64,000 nt of DNA, taken from Nitrospira sp. (GTDB lineage Bacteria > Nitrospirota > Nitrospiria > Nitrospirales > Nitrospiraceae). The notes under the pieces were generated by a model. It was not told where the DNA came from and searched no databases. It saw nothing but the letters and a program-made list of their open reading frames with translations. This document shows positions 33,448-44,943 of the stretch, piece by piece (the first letter of the stretch is position 1; each line of letters starts with the position of its first letter). The translations under genes and the position numbers were made by a program. The DNA lies in NCBI GenBank assembly GCA_024330925.1, contig JANDJK010000001.1, positions 26,645 to 90,644 on the forward strand, given 5' to 3'.

Positions 33448-34944
33448 GTGGAGAGAAGGTTACAGGTGTGTCACACCAAGAAGCCATTGCCGGTCGTGTC
33501 GTACGGCTCTTTCCGCCGCGGGACGGACGAGGGGGACAAATTGCACGACGAATGCGCCGTTTTCGGCGTATTCGGCCATGAGGAGGCTGCTAACCTTACC
33601 TATTTGGGGCTATACGCTCTTCAGCATCGCGGGCAAGAAGCGTCAGGGATCGTCTCCGGCGACGGTGAACAGTTCTTCATCCACAAGGGCTTGGGACTCG
33701 TTGCCGATCTCTACGATAAATCGATTCTGGATAAACTCCCCGGCCACATGGCGATCGGGCATAACCGCTATTCTACGGCGGGGGGCAACGATCTGAAAAA
33801 TGTCCAACCGTTAACCGTCAACTTTGCGCTGGGCAATCTGGCGCTAGCGCACAATGGCAACTTGATCAATGCGCAGATGTTGCGCAACGAGCTCGAAGCC
33901 TATGGCGCAATTTTTCAATCTACTTCCGACAGTGAGGTCATCATTCACTTAATTGCCCACTCCAAGGCCGATTCCTTCCTCGCGCGGGTTATTGATGCTC
34001 TGAGTAGAGTCCGCGGTGCCTTCTCAATTGTGTTGTTGACAGATCACGGTTTGATTGCTGCGCGTGATCCCTATGGACTGCGCCCCCTGTGTCTAGGGAG
34101 GCTTCGGAGCAGTTGGGTTGTAGCATCAGAGACCTGTGCGTTTGATCTCCTGGACGCTGATTATGTGCGGGAAATTGACCCGGGCGAGTTGATCCTGATC
34201 AGTGAGCAGGGGCTAGAAAGTTATCGACCTTTTCCGGCAGTGGAGCCGGCCATGTGTGTATTCGAATATGTGTACTTCGCCCGACCGGACAGCAGGATTT
34301 TTGGGGGGGAGACGGTGTATACCATCCGCAAGGCAATGGGACGTCAATTGGCGCAAGAATCCTGGGTGCCGGCCGATGTCGTCATCCCGGTTCCGGATTC
34401 GGGCGTTCCGGCCGCTTTGGGATACGCCGAGGGCGGGGGCATTCGCTTCGAAACAGGCCTGATTCGCAACCATTATGTTGGGCGGACCTTCATCGAGCCC
34501 GAACAGTCGATTCGACACTTTGGAGTCAAAGTCAAATTGAACGCCATTTCCGAAGTGTTGCGTGGCAAACGTGTGGTGGTGGTAGATGATTCACTGGTGC
34601 GCGGAACGACCAGCCGGAAAATTGTGAAAATGATCCGTCAGGCCGGTGCACGGGAAGTCCATATGCGGATCAGCTCTCCTCCCATCATCTCGCCTTGCTT
34701 CTATGGCATTGATACACCGACCAAGAGAGAACTGGTGGCGTCGGATCATTCGATGGAGGAAATCCGCAAATACATTACCGCCGATAGTTTGGCCTACCTA
34801 AGCATCGAAGGGATGCTCAAGGCGGTCCCAGGCAGTTCCAACCGGTACTGTACAGCCTGTTTTACGGAGCGGTATCCCATTCCGTTTACCCGTGCCGAGG
34901 AGATCCAACTGAGGCTGTTCGAAGGTTCCCACGGTTCCCGCTGA
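33448..34944 (+). CDS. purF: Amidophosphoribosyltransferase
   Basis: [39 protein letters not shown] motif [13 protein letters not shown]. Confidence 0.96.
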   Translation: MERRLQVCHTKKPLPVVSYGSFRRGTDEGDKLHDECAVFGVFGHEEAANLTYLGLYALQHRGQEASGIVSGDGEQFFIHKGLGLVADLYDKSILDKLPGHMAIGHNRYSTAGGNDLKNVQPLTVNFALGNLALAHNGNLINAQMLRNELEAYGAIFQSTSDSEVIIHLIAHSKADSFLARVIDALSRVRGAFSIVLLTDHGLIAARDPYGLRPLCLGRLRSSWVVASETCAFDLLDADYVREIDPGELILISEQGLESYRPFPAVEPAMCVFEYVYFARPDSRIFGGETVYTIRKAMGRQLAQESWVPADVVIPVPDSGVPAALGYAEGGGIRFETGLIRNHYVGRTFIEPEQSIRHFGVKVKLNAISEVLRGKRVVVVDDSLVRGTTSRKIVKMIRQAGAREVHMRISSPPIISPCFYGIDTPTKRELVASDHSMEEIRKYITADSLAYLSIEGMLKAVPGSSNRYCTACFTERYPIPFTRAEEIQLRLFEGSHGSR

Positions 34945-35470
34945 AGCACGATCCCATTCTCGCGTTCCCGTTACAAAATGTCAGTTGTGGTGGATGGGTC
35001 TTCCGGAAAGGGGTTGCTGAGAGACCTGACCATTAGCGGTCGTGCCATGCAGAGTGTGGTTCCGTTGGCTGTAGTGATACCGCCCGCCTGCTGGAGTAAG
35101 CAACCGTTGCTCGTCCCCCAATCGTTATTTGGTGGGGCATCATCCGCTGAGAGCCAGCAAACCGATACAGAGGTGAATTCCTCCAATTCGAGGGAGATGC
35201 CAAACAGCAGCTGAAGGACTGGTTCAAGCAGTGCAATAGTTCGTTCATTCAGTGGGGGATTGATCGACCGTTTCCTCTGCAGATCTCATCCGGTTGCTCC
35301 CTCAAAAAATGCCATGCTACGATGCCTTGCCTGGGTGGTTGGATGGCCTGTCGTCCACGAGGGCTTCAGAAGGCTCATGCGGTGCTCCTCGATCGATTGC
35401 CCATTGGCTCGATGGCTGTGGGTAGGAGGAGGCATGCCGTACGGAGAGGTGGCGGAGGAGTACAAGACCA

Positions 35471-35740
35471 ATGAATGAGATGATAGATGAGATGGAAGAA
35501 GGGAAACGAATGTTGCTAGAAATGGTCAAAAGTATGGACGCCACCGTGCAAGTGGTGATCCCTGTTGCCCCGTCGAACAGCCGATTCCTGATTGCGTTGA
35601 CGAAAGGATTGAACCGCCAGTTTATCACCCTGTCGGAGGACGATATTTTGGATTTGCCAGCCGATGCCAAGGTTCGTGCGAACGTGACGAAGGTGCTGAA
35701 CGAGGCGATGACTGCGCTCGAGACACGGCAAAGTGGTTGA
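35471..35740 (+). CDS. Hypothetical protein
   Basis: 89-aa ORF with good composition, ATGA overlap with next ORF. Confidence 0.6.
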   Translation: MNEMIDEMEEGKRMLLEMVKSMDATVQVVIPVAPSNSRFLIALTKGLNRQFITLSEDDILDLPADAKVRANVTKVLNEAMTALETRQSG

Positions 35741-36372
35741 TGACACCAAAAAACAAGAGTGGTTGCGCGATGAAACACCTTTTTCCCGGCATCTGGCAGT
35801 GGTCGTGGTTTTCTCAGGAGAAACAACTTGATTTTAACGGGCTGTATCTCGAGCTCGAGGGACAAGCTGTGGTGGTAGATCCGCCCCCCTTGACGGAGGA
35901 GGCGCGGGCAGTCATAGGTCGCCGGGGGACGGTCGATGCCTTGCTTATTACGAATCGCGATCATGTTCGCGAGGCTGACGCCTTCCGACGGGAATTTGGA
36001 GCTCGGCTCTTCGTTCCCGCTCATGATGCAGCCGCCATCGAGGTTACGCCCGACGCTACATACAAGGATGGTGAGAGAGTGCCTGGTGGTCTCTTTGTGG
36101 TAGGACTCTCGGATCAAAAATCACCGGGGGAATCGGCGTTCTTGCTTATGCGAGGGCGGGGGGTGCTGATTGTAGGCGATGCCCTGATCGGGAAGCCACC
36201 AGGCGGCGTCAGCATGTTGCCCGCTGACAAGTATGCTGACACAAACAAGGCCAAAGAAGGCCTTCGCCGTCTGCTCCAATACGAATTTGATAGTTTGCTG
36301 GTGGGCGATGGGGTGTCCATTCTTACCGGTGCGCAGGAGATCGTCCAGCGTTTTCTCCAAGGAACACCCTGA
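35737..36372 (+). CDS. MBL-fold-like hydrolase lacking the canonical HxHxDH
   Basis: GLYLELEGQAVVVDPPPL...DALLITNRDHVREADAFRREFGARLFVP...GRGVLIVGDALIGKPPG. Confidence 0.6.
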   Translation: MMTPKNKSGCAMKHLFPGIWQWSWFSQEKQLDFNGLYLELEGQAVVVDPPPLTEEARAVIGRRGTVDALLITNRDHVREADAFRREFGARLFVPAHDAAAIEVTPDATYKDGERVPGGLFVVGLSDQKSPGESAFLLMRGRGVLIVGDALIGKPPGGVSMLPADKYADTNKAKEGLRRLLQYEFDSLLVGDGVSILTGAQEIVQRFLQGTP

Positions 36373-36419
36373 CGGCCCTGGCGCGGATTCTCGGAACAAC
36401 TGATCTGAATAGGCGACGA

Positions 36420-37180
36420 CCGTTTCCCCGAGGACTCTATGCAGAAGCCTAGGTTTGTTATATCAAGACTCTGGAATGCGATCAGTTGAGCGGTGATCGA
36501 CGAGCCTTGGCTGCGACACTGGGCACGGGGGGAACTTCTGTGCTGTTAGCGGACGACGGGAAGCCATCCGGTTTTTGTAAAGAGGTCCTAGACCGACAAA
36601 AGACCTTTGGCGATGAGTGGGGGATCGGGATCACGCTCGCCCATTTAGGAAATTTGAAAGCCGACGCTAAAGAATAAGACCAGGCGTGTGCCTAGTATTG
36701 AGAGGCGTGGAACCTTTTTGTACAGACGGGCGATGGAGCCGCGCAAGTGGTGCTCTTGTCCGATCTCGGAGTTGTGGCGCACGAGACCAGTCGATTTGAT
36801 GAAGCCGGGCATGAACGGTGGTTGGTGATCGCCAGGTGAGTGGAAGCGGGGGAGAATAGCTGGTGCCTGGCATATGCCGGTGCGAACCTTGTCGAGCCCT
36901 CCAACGGTATGACGAGGCTATGGCCTGTTGTCGCACCAGTCAATTGATTGCCGAACGATCACAGGACGAACTCCAGGGAGAGGAGCCCGCTATGTGCTGG
37001 CCCAGTGTTACGGGGGGTGGTCGATGGAGCGAAGCTCCCTCACTGCTTGAGCAGGTCGTGGAACTGGATCGCAAATATGGGGTGCCCAGGCTGGATAAAA
37101 ATGTGCCCCGACTGGCAGCTTTGCGGGCTCGTATGGCAGAAGACGATAATCGACACTCATCCCTTGGAGCTTACTCGTAG
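36420..37180 (+). pseudogene. Decayed tetratricopeptide-repeat gene
   Basis: One frame reads GDRRALAATLGTGGTSVLLADD...VLDRQKTFGDEWGIGITLAHLGNLKADAKE*DQACA*Y*EAWNLFVQTGDGAAQVVLLSDLGVVAHETSRFDEAGHERWLVIAR*; TPR-like with multiple stops. Confidence 0.55.
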
Positions 37181-37189
37181 AGCATACGT

Positions 37190-37627
37190 ATGATTGAGCA
37201 GCCGATCTCGGCTTGGACCCGATTACGCACTTCGTTGACAGAGGCTTTTCCCCAAATGTCTGAGCTGGAGGCCGGCGGTCCTCTGCTGATGGAGTTAGGC
37301 ACCGATGGCTGGTTGTTGGAGGTAAAACCAGAAGGAGCCGTAGTCTGCCAGTATGGAATTGCCATGGACGATGTGATGGCCATGATGTCTGACGGAACGG
37401 CTGAAGATCTTGCAGCCGACGAGGTAGCCAAACAAGCCAAGTACTATTTGCAGCCGGCTGTGTCGCGCGTTCGTCCACTTCTTTTGCAATCGGGGTTTGT
37501 TGAAACGACCGAAATGACCAATGAGTTTGTGGCAGTGGTGTTCACTCACATCATTGATATGAACGATCTGGCTGGGGTACAGGACCTTGTGCGATGGTGT
37601 CAGCGTCAGATCGAAGGGGTGCAGTGA
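37190..37627 (+). CDS. Hypothetical protein
   Basis: 145-aa ORF; stop overlaps downstream GTG. Confidence 0.7.
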   Translation: MIEQPISAWTRLRTSLTEAFPQMSELEAGGPLLMELGTDGWLLEVKPEGAVVCQYGIAMDDVMAMMSDGTAEDLAADEVAKQAKYYLQPAVSRVRPLLLQSGFVETTEMTNEFVAVVFTHIIDMNDLAGVQDLVRWCQRQIEGVQ

Positions 37628-38694
37628 AGCTGCCAATCACCACCTTTACCGAATTTCGAGACGCAGTGTCGGCGTACCGGCTGCCGCTCGTTCTGCTGGC
37701 GGCGTTGGAGTTAGACCTCTGTACAGTAATTGGCAACCAGGCCTGGACGATTTCCGAATTAGCCAAGACGCTCAAGCTCAGTGAGCGGGGGCTCGGGATT
37801 CTCTGCCGGAATTTGGCGATGGCCGGTGTGCTGAGGAAACAGGGGGCTCGCTACCGCAACAGCAAGTTGGGAGCCACAGTCCTCAATGCCCGTCATCCCC
37901 TGTATCGGAGAGAGTATCTGGAATTGCTGCGCTATCACTGGAGCGAGTGGCTTCGTCTTCTTGAAGCAGTTAAAACAGGGAGACCGATTGAGCGTGAGAC
38001 ATCTGATGATCCGGATTGGAGAAGGTGGTTTACCTGGGCGATGTATCACCGTACCTTGGAGCTCACGCCGGCCATTGCTTCACAAGTGAAAGTAGGAAGA
38101 GCCAGGACGTTGCTGGATCTGGGTGGGGGGCCGGGGACCTATGCGCTGGCGTTTTTGGCTCGTCATCCCCGATTGCAGGCCACCGTTTGCGATCGCGAAG
38201 CTGCGTTGGAAGTCGCCAAAGCGATTGCGGCGACTCATCCGGCTGGCCGTCGACTTTCATATTTGTCGTTAGACTTTACTAAGGAGGCTATCCCTGGTCG
38301 CTATGATGTGATCTGGTACTCCAACGTCCTCCACATGTACTCGCCAGCGGACAATCAAGCAATCTTTCGCCGGGCCTTAGCGGCGCTGAGACCCGGTGGG
38401 AGACTCATCATCCAGGATGCGCTCCTTCATGATCGTGAAGGACTCTATCCGGCCGAGGCCAGTCTGTTTGCCATCTCCATGCTCTTGTGTACGGAAGCAG
38501 GCGACACCTACTCCTGTTCCGAGGTGAAGGAGTGGCTCAAAACAAGCGGATTTGTTCGTGTGAGGTTACTTCGGCTTAAGAAGGGGACACAGGATTGGGA
38601 GGGGGGATTCTGGAGGCCGTTGCTCCAGAGCTATCCCCACGAAAGACTGCCCACCGACGAGAATCAAAAGAAAATTCAGCATCCCGCTGACTAG
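37624..38694 (+). CDS. O-methyltransferase family 2-like SAM methyltransferase
   Basis: N-terminal winged helix dimerisation-like region; LLDLGGGPGTYALAFLARHP SAM motif; GGRLIIQDALLHDREG. Confidence 0.85.
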   Translation: MKLPITTFTEFRDAVSAYRLPLVLLAALELDLCTVIGNQAWTISELAKTLKLSERGLGILCRNLAMAGVLRKQGARYRNSKLGATVLNARHPLYRREYLELLRYHWSEWLRLLEAVKTGRPIERETSDDPDWRRWFTWAMYHRTLELTPAIASQVKVGRARTLLDLGGGPGTYALAFLARHPRLQATVCDREAALEVAKAIAATHPAGRRLSYLSLDFTKEAIPGRYDVIWYSNVLHMYSPADNQAIFRRALAALRPGGRLIIQDALLHDREGLYPAEASLFAISMLLCTEAGDTYSCSEVKEWLKTSGFVRVRLLRLKKGTQDWEGGFWRPLLQSYPHERLPTDENQKKIQHPAD

Positions 38695-38970
38695 ACTGTT
38701 CAACAGAGACCAGAGACCGCCGGCTTCCACTCCCGTCCCCGTCATATGGACCAGGGTTGAAAGATCGATCGCCAAGCCAACCGTTCCGTACATCACGCAA
38801 GCCATTGCAGCCCACCATAACCTCCACCACACCAGCAATCCAAGCCCCATTGGCGTTAGTACAAGAAAAGCTAACCATTGTGGAGTGGCCGATGTTACAG
38901 AAGCAAGCATGGCGATGCCTTGGGTGAGCCAGAGTCCAGCGAGGAGGGCAAGAAGGGGCCGTCTCTCCAT
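38566..38970 (-). CDS. Hypothetical membrane protein
   Basis: MERRPLLALLAGLWLTQGIAMLASV..., several TM segments; 3' end overlaps convergent methyltransferase. Confidence 0.55.
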   Translation of the reverse strand: MERRPLLALLAGLWLTQGIAMLASVTSATPQWLAFLVLTPMGLGLLVWWRLWWAAMACVMYGTVGLAIDLSTLVHMTGTGVEAGGLWSLLNSLVSGMLNFLLILVGGQSFVGIALEQRPPESPLPILCPLLKPK

Positions 38971-39166
38971 GGACAAACTATACAAGAATAGGGGGAGCAC
39001 TCGGCAACGGTCGATGGGGCTGGTTGCCCCTCCTGTGGGGGGGGGTGATGCCAACAGTGGGGAATAGACTGCCGGATAGCTTTGTCTTCACAATGATCGA
39101 CAATGGAGTAACCGAACTTCGCCGGTTTACCGGAGGAGCGAAAACAGGAAGGGAAGTGGTCCCTCA

Positions 39167-40018
39167 TTGGCTTGGTTGATCGGCATGGGAAAGACGGTGT
39201 GGCTTGTTGCCTTGAGTGCTCTGTTGATGATGGGGATGGAGCCCTGTCTGAGTGGTGCCGTTCTCTTGAGGGGATCAGAGGAAGGGGGGAAGGAGAATAA
39301 TCAGCAGGACACGGAGGCGGTCATCATTGCGGCGCTGGGATATGAAGATCAAGCGGGATCCATTATCACGGTCAAGGTTTATGATGCTAACTGTGGCAGG
39401 GTGTTGTCTGACAATGCCTACGAATTGATCGTCAAGGATGATCTAGATGAATCAGCCTCTGGCTGGACGGCGAGAATCTTTGCCGGGGGGACCGGAATTG
39501 AACCAGCCGATCATCGGTCGAGCATCGTTTTACGTGTCTATGATGCGGAGACGGGAGCGTTTCAATGGCTTGGCCGATTGCATGTTGATCCGCCAGCATT
39601 CGGTAATCAGGAGACGTATCCTGTTGCTGCGTCGATGCCGCGGCGCGCCAGCTTGACGAGAATAGACAATGCCGACGGGATCGGAATTGCGCAACCGTTG
39701 TTCGTGTTGCGGGCGTGGGATGTCTCCACAGGAACCTTGTTATGGGAGGATGCGTTTATTCCTGAACAACAGGTGTATCCCATTGCCAAAGGGACAGACC
39801 GTCGGAAGACCGTGCACAAGGGGGACCACAGGGGAGACAGAGTTGATTTTCGAGTTCTGATGGTCGATCAGGAGCGCAGAGAGATCGTGTGGCAGGACCA
39901 GATGGTCCAGACATGGCGGAATCGCCAATCACCTCGCTCGTTTGAAGAGTCCCCGCCAAGGTTTTCAAGGAGACTCGTCCGATTCCAGACGAGTTGGCCA
40001 CGGAATCAAGCTGATTAG
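39167..40018 (+). CDS. Secreted hypothetical protein
   Basis: Signal-like N-terminus GKTVWLVALSALLMMGMEPCLSG, 283 aa. Confidence 0.6.
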   Translation: MAWLIGMGKTVWLVALSALLMMGMEPCLSGAVLLRGSEEGGKENNQQDTEAVIIAALGYEDQAGSIITVKVYDANCGRVLSDNAYELIVKDDLDESASGWTARIFAGGTGIEPADHRSSIVLRVYDAETGAFQWLGRLHVDPPAFGNQETYPVAASMPRRASLTRIDNADGIGIAQPLFVLRAWDVSTGTLLWEDAFIPEQQVYPIAKGTDRRKTVHKGDHRGDRVDFRVLMVDQERREIVWQDQMVQTWRNRQSPRSFEESPPRFSRRLVRFQTSWPRNQAD

Positions 40019-41020
40019 CCAGCAGCTTTCTTGGTGTTCCTCCGTGAAGAAGCGCTGCCCACGGAATAACATACCGTTCTCAGCCGATTTGTCTTCTGCT
40101 CATCGCTGATGGCCGCCGGTTGTATTTCGGCGAGAGGACAGCATCCGGCGTGCTTACGGAAGATTGGTCGATTTGGTCCTTGTTCCATCTTGATGGCCAC
40201 CGATGCCAGGTATGAACGTCATGTCAGCTCTTATTCCAGACGGTCGGCGGTGCGAGAGAAGTAAAGTTTCGCTTCATCACCGCGACCATGCTCTTGAATC
40301 CAACCGGCAAGTGCAACAGACAGAAATGGTTCAGAGGGTGTTGCGATGATCAAGTGACCCAGAAACTGTGGGCACAGGGCGGGATCGTGTAGTTCCCACG
40401 TGGCATGGGCAAGGTTCTTCAAGATCATGGAATGAGGGGTATCGAAGGACGCGCCTCACTAGAAAAACGGAAGGGAGTCTTCCGTCCCCTGTGACCGATG
40501 TCGTTCAATGCCAAGGATGTTCCCTAATGATGGCGAGGTGGGTCCTGGTGTCCTTTTCTTGTCACGGCTCGGTGAGCGGCTGGCGGTTGGCAAGCAGGAA
40601 ACGATGAGCGCCCTGTTGTCCCGTATGACTACCAGGGTCACTTTGTAAGGAGAAGGAGCGGTGCCAATCGAAATGGCGTGCGGTAGGGGCATCTGACAGG
40701 GACGAAGGAGTTTGGGCCACGAGCGGTAGGGATGGTTCGACGGGATCTGATTCAGACAAAGAGCAATGTTTAGGGGCAATTGGTGTATGGTGAGGGAAAC
40801 AGTAAAAGGAGGACCAGGGGGCAATACTGACGATCAGAACAGGGCAAGCCAATCCATGCAACAAGGGGTGAGATAGCTCATCGAGATATGGTTGTTGAGG
40901 TAAGAAGGGGCGCACTCCTAACAGTGCCGATCCACCATCCGTCAGAAATGAGTGAACGAGCCTCGACATGCCAGCCTGTCGTTGAGCATCCTGCAACCCT
41001 GTGTTACGATCCGCCTGGGT

Positions 41021-43555
41021 ATGCAAATCCTGACTGAGTCAGATGCCGCGGCGAGATTGGTGGCGGGGATCGAGCGCCTAGCCCGACCCATTGAGTTTGC
41101 AATGCGGGATCGATTTGCATGTCTGGAAACGGTCAAAAATCTTGGTTCGTTCGTGTCCTCCCAAGTTCGCGCTCTCTTGGCGAGCCAGCCGCTTCCGTCC
41201 CCTCTCGAATCCCAGTTGCGAGCCTTACAGGATCTGTTCGTTGATTTCCATTCGTCGCTTGCCCAGGAGGAGCGATGCCGGCGGATAACGCAGGCGGCCG
41301 TGATGATACAAGGCCTCCGCGACATGATCCTCGGCCGTTCCGGATGGGTCGGGGACGACCACGCTATTGTACCGATCCAACCAAATGAGGGAGATCGATA
41401 CAACCTCTGGGCTGTCCCTATTCGTTTTGTGAAGGGGGTGGGACCAAAGCGGGCTCAACTGTTGCGGCGATGGAAGATCGAGACGGTTGAGGATGCACTC
41501 TGGACGGTGCCGTGGCGGTACGAGGATCGTTCCGTGGTGACGCCTCTCGGACATCTGGTCCCTGGTCGCACGGCGACGGTTTGCGGTACCGTCGAGCGCT
41601 GTCACGTTACTCGGACCAAGAATCGCGGTGTCCATGTGATCGAGCTCCAGGTGCGGGATCAGTCTGGCTTGGGGCAGGCTGTGTTTTTCAATCAGCCCTA
41701 TTTGCAAACAGTCTTCGCGGTCGGCACTCGCGTGATGATGAGCGGACGGGTGACGACTGGGAGGCATGGCTCGACAATGCCACGCTTGGAGGTGGCTCAC
41801 TACGAAGTGATCGGAGATGAAACAGAGGCCCCACTGCATGTTGGACGAATAGTGCCGATCTACCATGAAACAAAAGGGTGGTCTTCTCGTCAGATGCGAG
41901 TTTTGGAGAAGACTCTGCTCGATACCTATGCTCGAAACCTGCATGATTATCTGCCGATTTCGCTGCGGGCCCGTTGTCGTCTTCTCCCCCTTCGGCAGGC
42001 CCTCTATGAGGTTCATTTTCCCCATCCAGGTACCGATCGCCGATTGTTGGACCAAAGCCTGACGCCGGCCCATCGGCGGTTGGCGTTTGAGGAACTGTTT
42101 CTGTTGCAACTGGCGTTGGCGGTTCGGCGGAAGTCAGTCCGTGAAGAACCCAAGATGGTGCGCTTTGATCCTCACTCTCCATTGGTCGAAAAGTTGCACA
42201 CGCTCCTTCCTTTTCGTTTGACACCGTCCCAGGAAGGAGTCATCCGGGAGATTGTTGAGGACATGGTGTCGTCTCGGCCCATGAATCGCCTGGTGCAAGG
42301 TGATGTGGGGTCGGGCAAAACCGCCGTCGCGCTCTATGCGATTGCCTTGGCTTGCGGTTCGGGGTATCAGGCGGCGTTGATGGCTCCGACGGAGATGCTG
42401 GCGGAACAACATTATCGGAATCTGGCCGGCATGTTCGAGGCCTTAGGAATCAGTGCGGTGCTGGTACGTGGTGGAAGCCGGTCGTCAGTGAAGCGAAAGC
42501 AGGAAGCTGCTCTTGCGTCTGGGACTGCGCAGGTGGCGATCGGCACTCATGCGCTGATTCAAAAAAATGTCATGTTCCAGAAGTTGGGATTAGTTGTTGT
42601 GGATGAACAACACAAGTTTGGCGTGATCCAACGAAAGATGCTTGTCGAGAAAGGGTATAGGCCGGATGTCCTCGTGATGACAGCGACACCCATTCCCCGT
42701 ACTTTGGCGATGACGGTGTATGGGGATTTGGATGTGTCGATCATCGACACGTTGCCGCCGGGACGGAAACCGGTGCGGACTTTCCTCTTTGGACAGGCCC
42801 AGCGGTGGAAAGCCCTGCGCATTCTTCGTGACGAGTTATCCCATGGTCGGCAGGCGTACGTCGTCTATCCTCTGGTTGAAGAATCAGAAAAAACCGATCT
42901 GCAAGCGGCGATTCAGGGAGCTGAACGGCTCAAGCGAGAGGACCTCCCCGAATTCCGAGTGGGATTGGTGCATGGGCGACTGAAAGCTGCCGAGCGAGAA
43001 GCGGTGATGGAGGCGTTTACGACAGGGGCGATCCAGGTATTGGTTGCAACCACGGTGATCGAAGTGGGGGTCGATGTGCCCAATGCGACGGTCATAATGA
43101 TTGAACATGCCGAACGATTCGGCCTAGCACAGTTGCACCAATTGCGGGGACGTGTGGGGCGGTCCCAGCATCAATCCTATTGTGTACTGATGACGGGTGC
43201 GGTCGGTTGTGCGAATGGGGGGAGGCGAAGGGAATTGACGGAATCCGTCCAGCAACGGTCATTGGCCAGGGAGCGGTTAGAAACGCTTGTTCGATCAAAT
43301 GACGGCTTTATGATCGCCGAGGAGGATTTGCGCCTCAGAGGGCCGGGGGAATTGTTGGGGGTACGGCAATGGGGCGTGCCAGAGTTTCGAGTCGCTGATG
43401 TGGTGAGGGACGGCGACTTGCTGTCGGAAGCTCGGAGGGAGGCGGAAGCCTTATTGCACGCTGATCCGGATTTGACCGATCCAACCCATCGTGAATTGCG
43501 GGAGGCTATGGTGAGGGTGTGGGGCGAAAAGCTTGATCTGGGATTGATCGGATGA
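41021..43555 (+). CDS. recG: ATP-dependent DNA helicase RecG
   Basis: GDVGSGKTAVALYA, DEQHKFGVIQR, TATPIPRTLAMT, RGRVGRSQHQSYC. Confidence 0.96.
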   Translation: MQILTESDAAARLVAGIERLARPIEFAMRDRFACLETVKNLGSFVSSQVRALLASQPLPSPLESQLRALQDLFVDFHSSLAQEERCRRITQAAVMIQGLRDMILGRSGWVGDDHAIVPIQPNEGDRYNLWAVPIRFVKGVGPKRAQLLRRWKIETVEDALWTVPWRYEDRSVVTPLGHLVPGRTATVCGTVERCHVTRTKNRGVHVIELQVRDQSGLGQAVFFNQPYLQTVFAVGTRVMMSGRVTTGRHGSTMPRLEVAHYEVIGDETEAPLHVGRIVPIYHETKGWSSRQMRVLEKTLLDTYARNLHDYLPISLRARCRLLPLRQALYEVHFPHPGTDRRLLDQSLTPAHRRLAFEELFLLQLALAVRRKSVREEPKMVRFDPHSPLVEKLHTLLPFRLTPSQEGVIREIVEDMVSSRPMNRLVQGDVGSGKTAVALYAIALACGSGYQAALMAPTEMLAEQHYRNLAGMFEALGISAVLVRGGSRSSVKRKQEAALASGTAQVAIGTHALIQKNVMFQKLGLVVVDEQHKFGVIQRKMLVEKGYRPDVLVMTATPIPRTLAMTVYGDLDVSIIDTLPPGRKPVRTFLFGQAQRWKALRILRDELSHGRQAYVVYPLVEESEKTDLQAAIQGAERLKREDLPEFRVGLVHGRLKAAEREAVMEAFTTGAIQVLVATTVIEVGVDVPNATVIMIEHAERFGLAQLHQLRGRVGRSQHQSYCVLMTGAVGCANGGRRRELTESVQQRSLARERLETLVRSNDGFMIAEEDLRLRGPGELLGVRQWGVPEFRVADVVRDGDLLSEARREAEALLHADPDLTDPTHRELREAMVRVWGEKLDLGLIG

Positions 43556-43603
43556 TCCGCTCAATCTGTTCGGAAAGGAACGCAATCGCATGAGAACCTC
43601 TTT

Positions 43604-43939
43604 ATGAAGATCACCCGGGAGCTGGTTCAGCGGTTACGGCATGATCTGCGTGCCGGCCTGGCATCGCTACGATTGGGAACTGCACAAGCGGCAGGTCGGG
43701 CGTTAGAGGAGACGGAACGACTTCGTCTGCGGTTGGAAATGCAGAAAATCGATCAACGGTTGGCCGACCTCTACAAGGATATCGGTGAGCGAGCTGTGGA
43801 CATGAAAGAGCGTGGGGCGGAAGTCGATCACATCATTGAAGATGCCGACATCATTAGGCTAGTGGGAGAAGCACAGGCCCTTCAAGAGACGCGAAAACAG
43901 TTGGAGGATGAGATGGCAAGCATAGGAAGGGAAGAATGA
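43604..43939 (+). CDS. Hypothetical coiled-coil protein
   Basis: 111-aa helical ORF, ATGA overlap with ppx. Confidence 0.7.
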   Translation: MKITRELVQRLRHDLRAGLASLRLGTAQAAGRALEETERLRLRLEMQKIDQRLADLYKDIGERAVDMKERGAEVDHIIEDADIIRLVGEAQALQETRKQLEDEMASIGREE

Positions 43940-44943
43940 TGCGGTCCCCTGCTCCTGCCGTGCGACTTGCCAGCATCGATCTTGGCACATTAACTTGCCG
44001 CCTTCTCATTGCGGATCTGGCCGGTCACTGTCTCCTGCAGGAGTGCTACTCAGACCGGCGCATTCTTCGATTGGGAGAGGGCGTCGATCGCACCAAGCAG
44101 CTGAACAGTGTCGCTATGGAACGGGTGATCGACTGTCTGCGCGAATGGAGAACGGTCATCGACAGGTACGGCGTTTCGGGTTGGGCTGTGGTTGCCACCA
44201 GCGCTGTACGGGATGCGAGCAATCGTGATGAATTCTTGGATCGAGTGAAGCGCGAAACAGGTTTCGAAATTGAGGTTATCACAGGCGAAGAAGAAGCCCG
44301 TCGGACCCTGCTCGGCATGCGTGCTGGTCTCGTCCCTGGCGTGACGGATCTCTTGGCATTGGATATCGGCGGGGGAAGTACCGAGTTGATTTTCGATCGA
44401 CAGGATGGACATCTCATTGTCCGTTCGATTGACATCGGAGTGGTGCGACTCTGCGAACGGGTGCTGAAACATGATCCGCCGACGACGGAGGAAATCGAAC
44501 AGGCACAGGAGTGGGTGCAACGGGAAACTCAGGCCGCTGTTTCTGAGATGACAGGCTATCAGTCTGCGGTATTCGTGGGCACGGCTGGCACAATCACAAC
44601 CTTAGCTGCCATGGCGCAGCAACTGCCGGCATATGAGCCGGCCCGTATCCATCATTACACGCTTACCATGTCTGCAGTGCGTGAGCTTGAAGGGATGTTG
44701 CTCAGCCGTCGGACGGTTGATCGCGTCGGTTTACCTGGGCTCGAACAGAATCGCGAGGAGGTGATTGCTGCCGGAGTGCTCATTGTCCGGACCATGATGC
44801 AAACGTTGGGAATGTCCAAGTTGCTGGTCAGTGACCTGGGGCTTCGGGAGGGGGTGCTGATCGATTTGGCGATGAAGTGGTCAAAGAGGGAAGGGGCAGA
44901 TGGATTGACAAGACATGCTCACGAATATCGCTCGAAATCTTAA
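43936..44943 (+). CDS. Ppx/GppA family phosphatase
   Basis: LASIDLGTLTCRLLIAD, TSAVRDASNRDEFL, LALDIGGGSTELIF. Confidence 0.93.
   Translation: MMRSPAPAVRLASIDLGTLTCRLLIADLAGHCLLQECYSDRRILRLGEGVDRTKQLNSVAMERVIDCLREWRTVIDRYGVSGWAVVATSAVRDASNRDEFLDRVKRETGFEIEVITGEEEARRTLLGMRAGLVPGVTDLLALDIGGGSTELIFDRQDGHLIVRSIDIGVVRLCERVLKHDPPTTEEIEQAQEWVQRETQAAVSEMTGYQSAVFVGTAGTITTLAAMAQQLPAYEPARIHHYTLTMSAVRELEGMLLSRRTVDRVGLPGLEQNREEVIAAGVLIVRTMMQTLGMSKLLVSDLGLREGVLIDLAMKWSKREGADGLTRHAHEYRSKS

Noticed and set aside
40231-40428. Short TPR-like ORF on the minus strand
   Set aside because: Only about 65 aa with stops just upstream; probably a decayed fragment, not supportable as a gene.
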